A stretch of 42,582 nt of DNA, taken from contig DATKRK010000253.1 in assembly GCA_035532215.1 (NCBI GenBank), positions 1-42,582 of the forward strand. Reading direction: 5' to 3'. How positions within the stretch are numbered: position 1 is the stretch's first letter; each line of letters starts with the position of its first letter. Below, piece after piece: positions 42,444 through 42,582 of the stretch. Made by a program: the position numbers and the translations under genes. Source of the DNA: JAICIG01 sp035532215 (lineage in GTDB: Bacteria; Planctomycetota; Planctomycetia; Pirellulales; JAICIG01). The notes beneath the pieces were generated by a model. That model was not told the origin of the DNA, did not search any database, and worked only from the letters and a program-made list of their open reading frames with translations.

Positions 42444-42582
42444 GTAAGCGTTCACGGGTTTTGAACTGATCTTGGTAGTTTTGCGGCGATTGATTAGGGT
42501 TTTGCCGTCATGGTGGAGCCCGAGAAGAAACACGAATGCGCGAACTGCGAACGGCTGGACCGCCGCACGAAGGAACTCGAAG
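42444..42582 (+). mobile_element. Left end of an IS66-family insertion sequence (partial)
   Basis: GTAAGCGTTCACGG at 42444 is the typical IS66 terminal repeat, followed 66 bases later by the start of a transposase frame. It has the same orientation as the IS66 end at the left of the window. Confidence 0.7.
42510..42582 (+). CDS. IS66-family transposase, N-terminal start (partial)
   Basis: ATG 42510 opens MVEPEKKHECANCERLDRRT and runs to the window end. The 'CANCERL' cysteine pair followed by a coiled-coil start is typical of IS66 TnpC N-termini. Confidence 0.7.
   Translation, partial: MVEPEKKHECANCERLDRRTKELE

Overview
The window is high-GC bacterial DNA that looks planctomycete. The grounds are a Tat-exported Gfo/Idh/MocA oxidoreductase, a DUF4214 remnant, many small zinc-ribbon and PIN toxin-antitoxin genes, IS66/IS4/ISAs1-type elements and a type I-G (formerly I-U) CRISPR-Cas locus. 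The taxonomic call is inference. Most of the window (about 0.1-36.5 kb) reads as an integrated mobile island. It has a tyrosine integrase near the left end, a plasmid-like replication and transfer module near the right end, and a 3' fragment of a tRNA-Leu(CAA) gene at 36.47 kb that looks like an attachment-site scar. Ordinary chromosomal genes follow (oxidoreductase, esterase).

Layout. 0-0.14 kb: end of an IS66 element. 0.56-4.3 kb: integrase, orphan antitoxin, VapBC-like pair and small zinc-binding proteins. 4.4-10.4 kb: IS4-family transposase, an ISAs1 remnant, and a ~4.06-kb element encoding two different DDE (rve) transposases, one of them apparently made by a -1 frameshift on an A8 run. 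10.4-11.5 kb: three truncated genes. 11.5-13.4 kb: CRISPR array of 27 repeats. 13.6-22.8 kb: cas operon on the minus strand in the order csb1(cas7)-csb2(cas5/6)-cas3-csb3-cas2-cas4/1, transcribed toward the array, with 1-4 nt overlaps between the first four genes. 22.8-23.1 kb: cas promoter region plus a two-repeat mini-CRISPR. 23.3-25.05 kb: an N6-adenine methylase gene split by an 813-bp MITE-like insertion. 25.2-28.9 kb: XRE regulator, membrane protein, second PIN toxin-antitoxin pair and an HTH/coiled-coil protein. 29.0-36.3 kb: RepA-type initiator with iteron-like repeats, CHC2/Toprim primase, replication-relaxation protein, HerA/TraD-type ATPase and a zinc-ribbon protein. 36.6-42.6 kb: chromosomal genes, several decayed genes, and the start of another IS66 element.

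The most interesting observation is upstream of the cas operon. Two degenerate CRISPR repeats (22969-23004 and 23041-23075) keep the 7-bp hairpin of the array repeat through compensatory base changes and flank a 36-nt spacer-like segment. The first 17 nt of that segment match 14 of 17 positions of a site at 22851-22835. Two of the three mismatches fall at positions 6 and 12, the positions Cascade leaves unpaired. A TTC PAM-like triplet adjoins the match, and the full site overlaps the predicted -35 of the cas promoter. This is the architecture of a crRNA-like autorepressor (CreR/CreA type), here in a type I-G system. The prediction is from sequence only.
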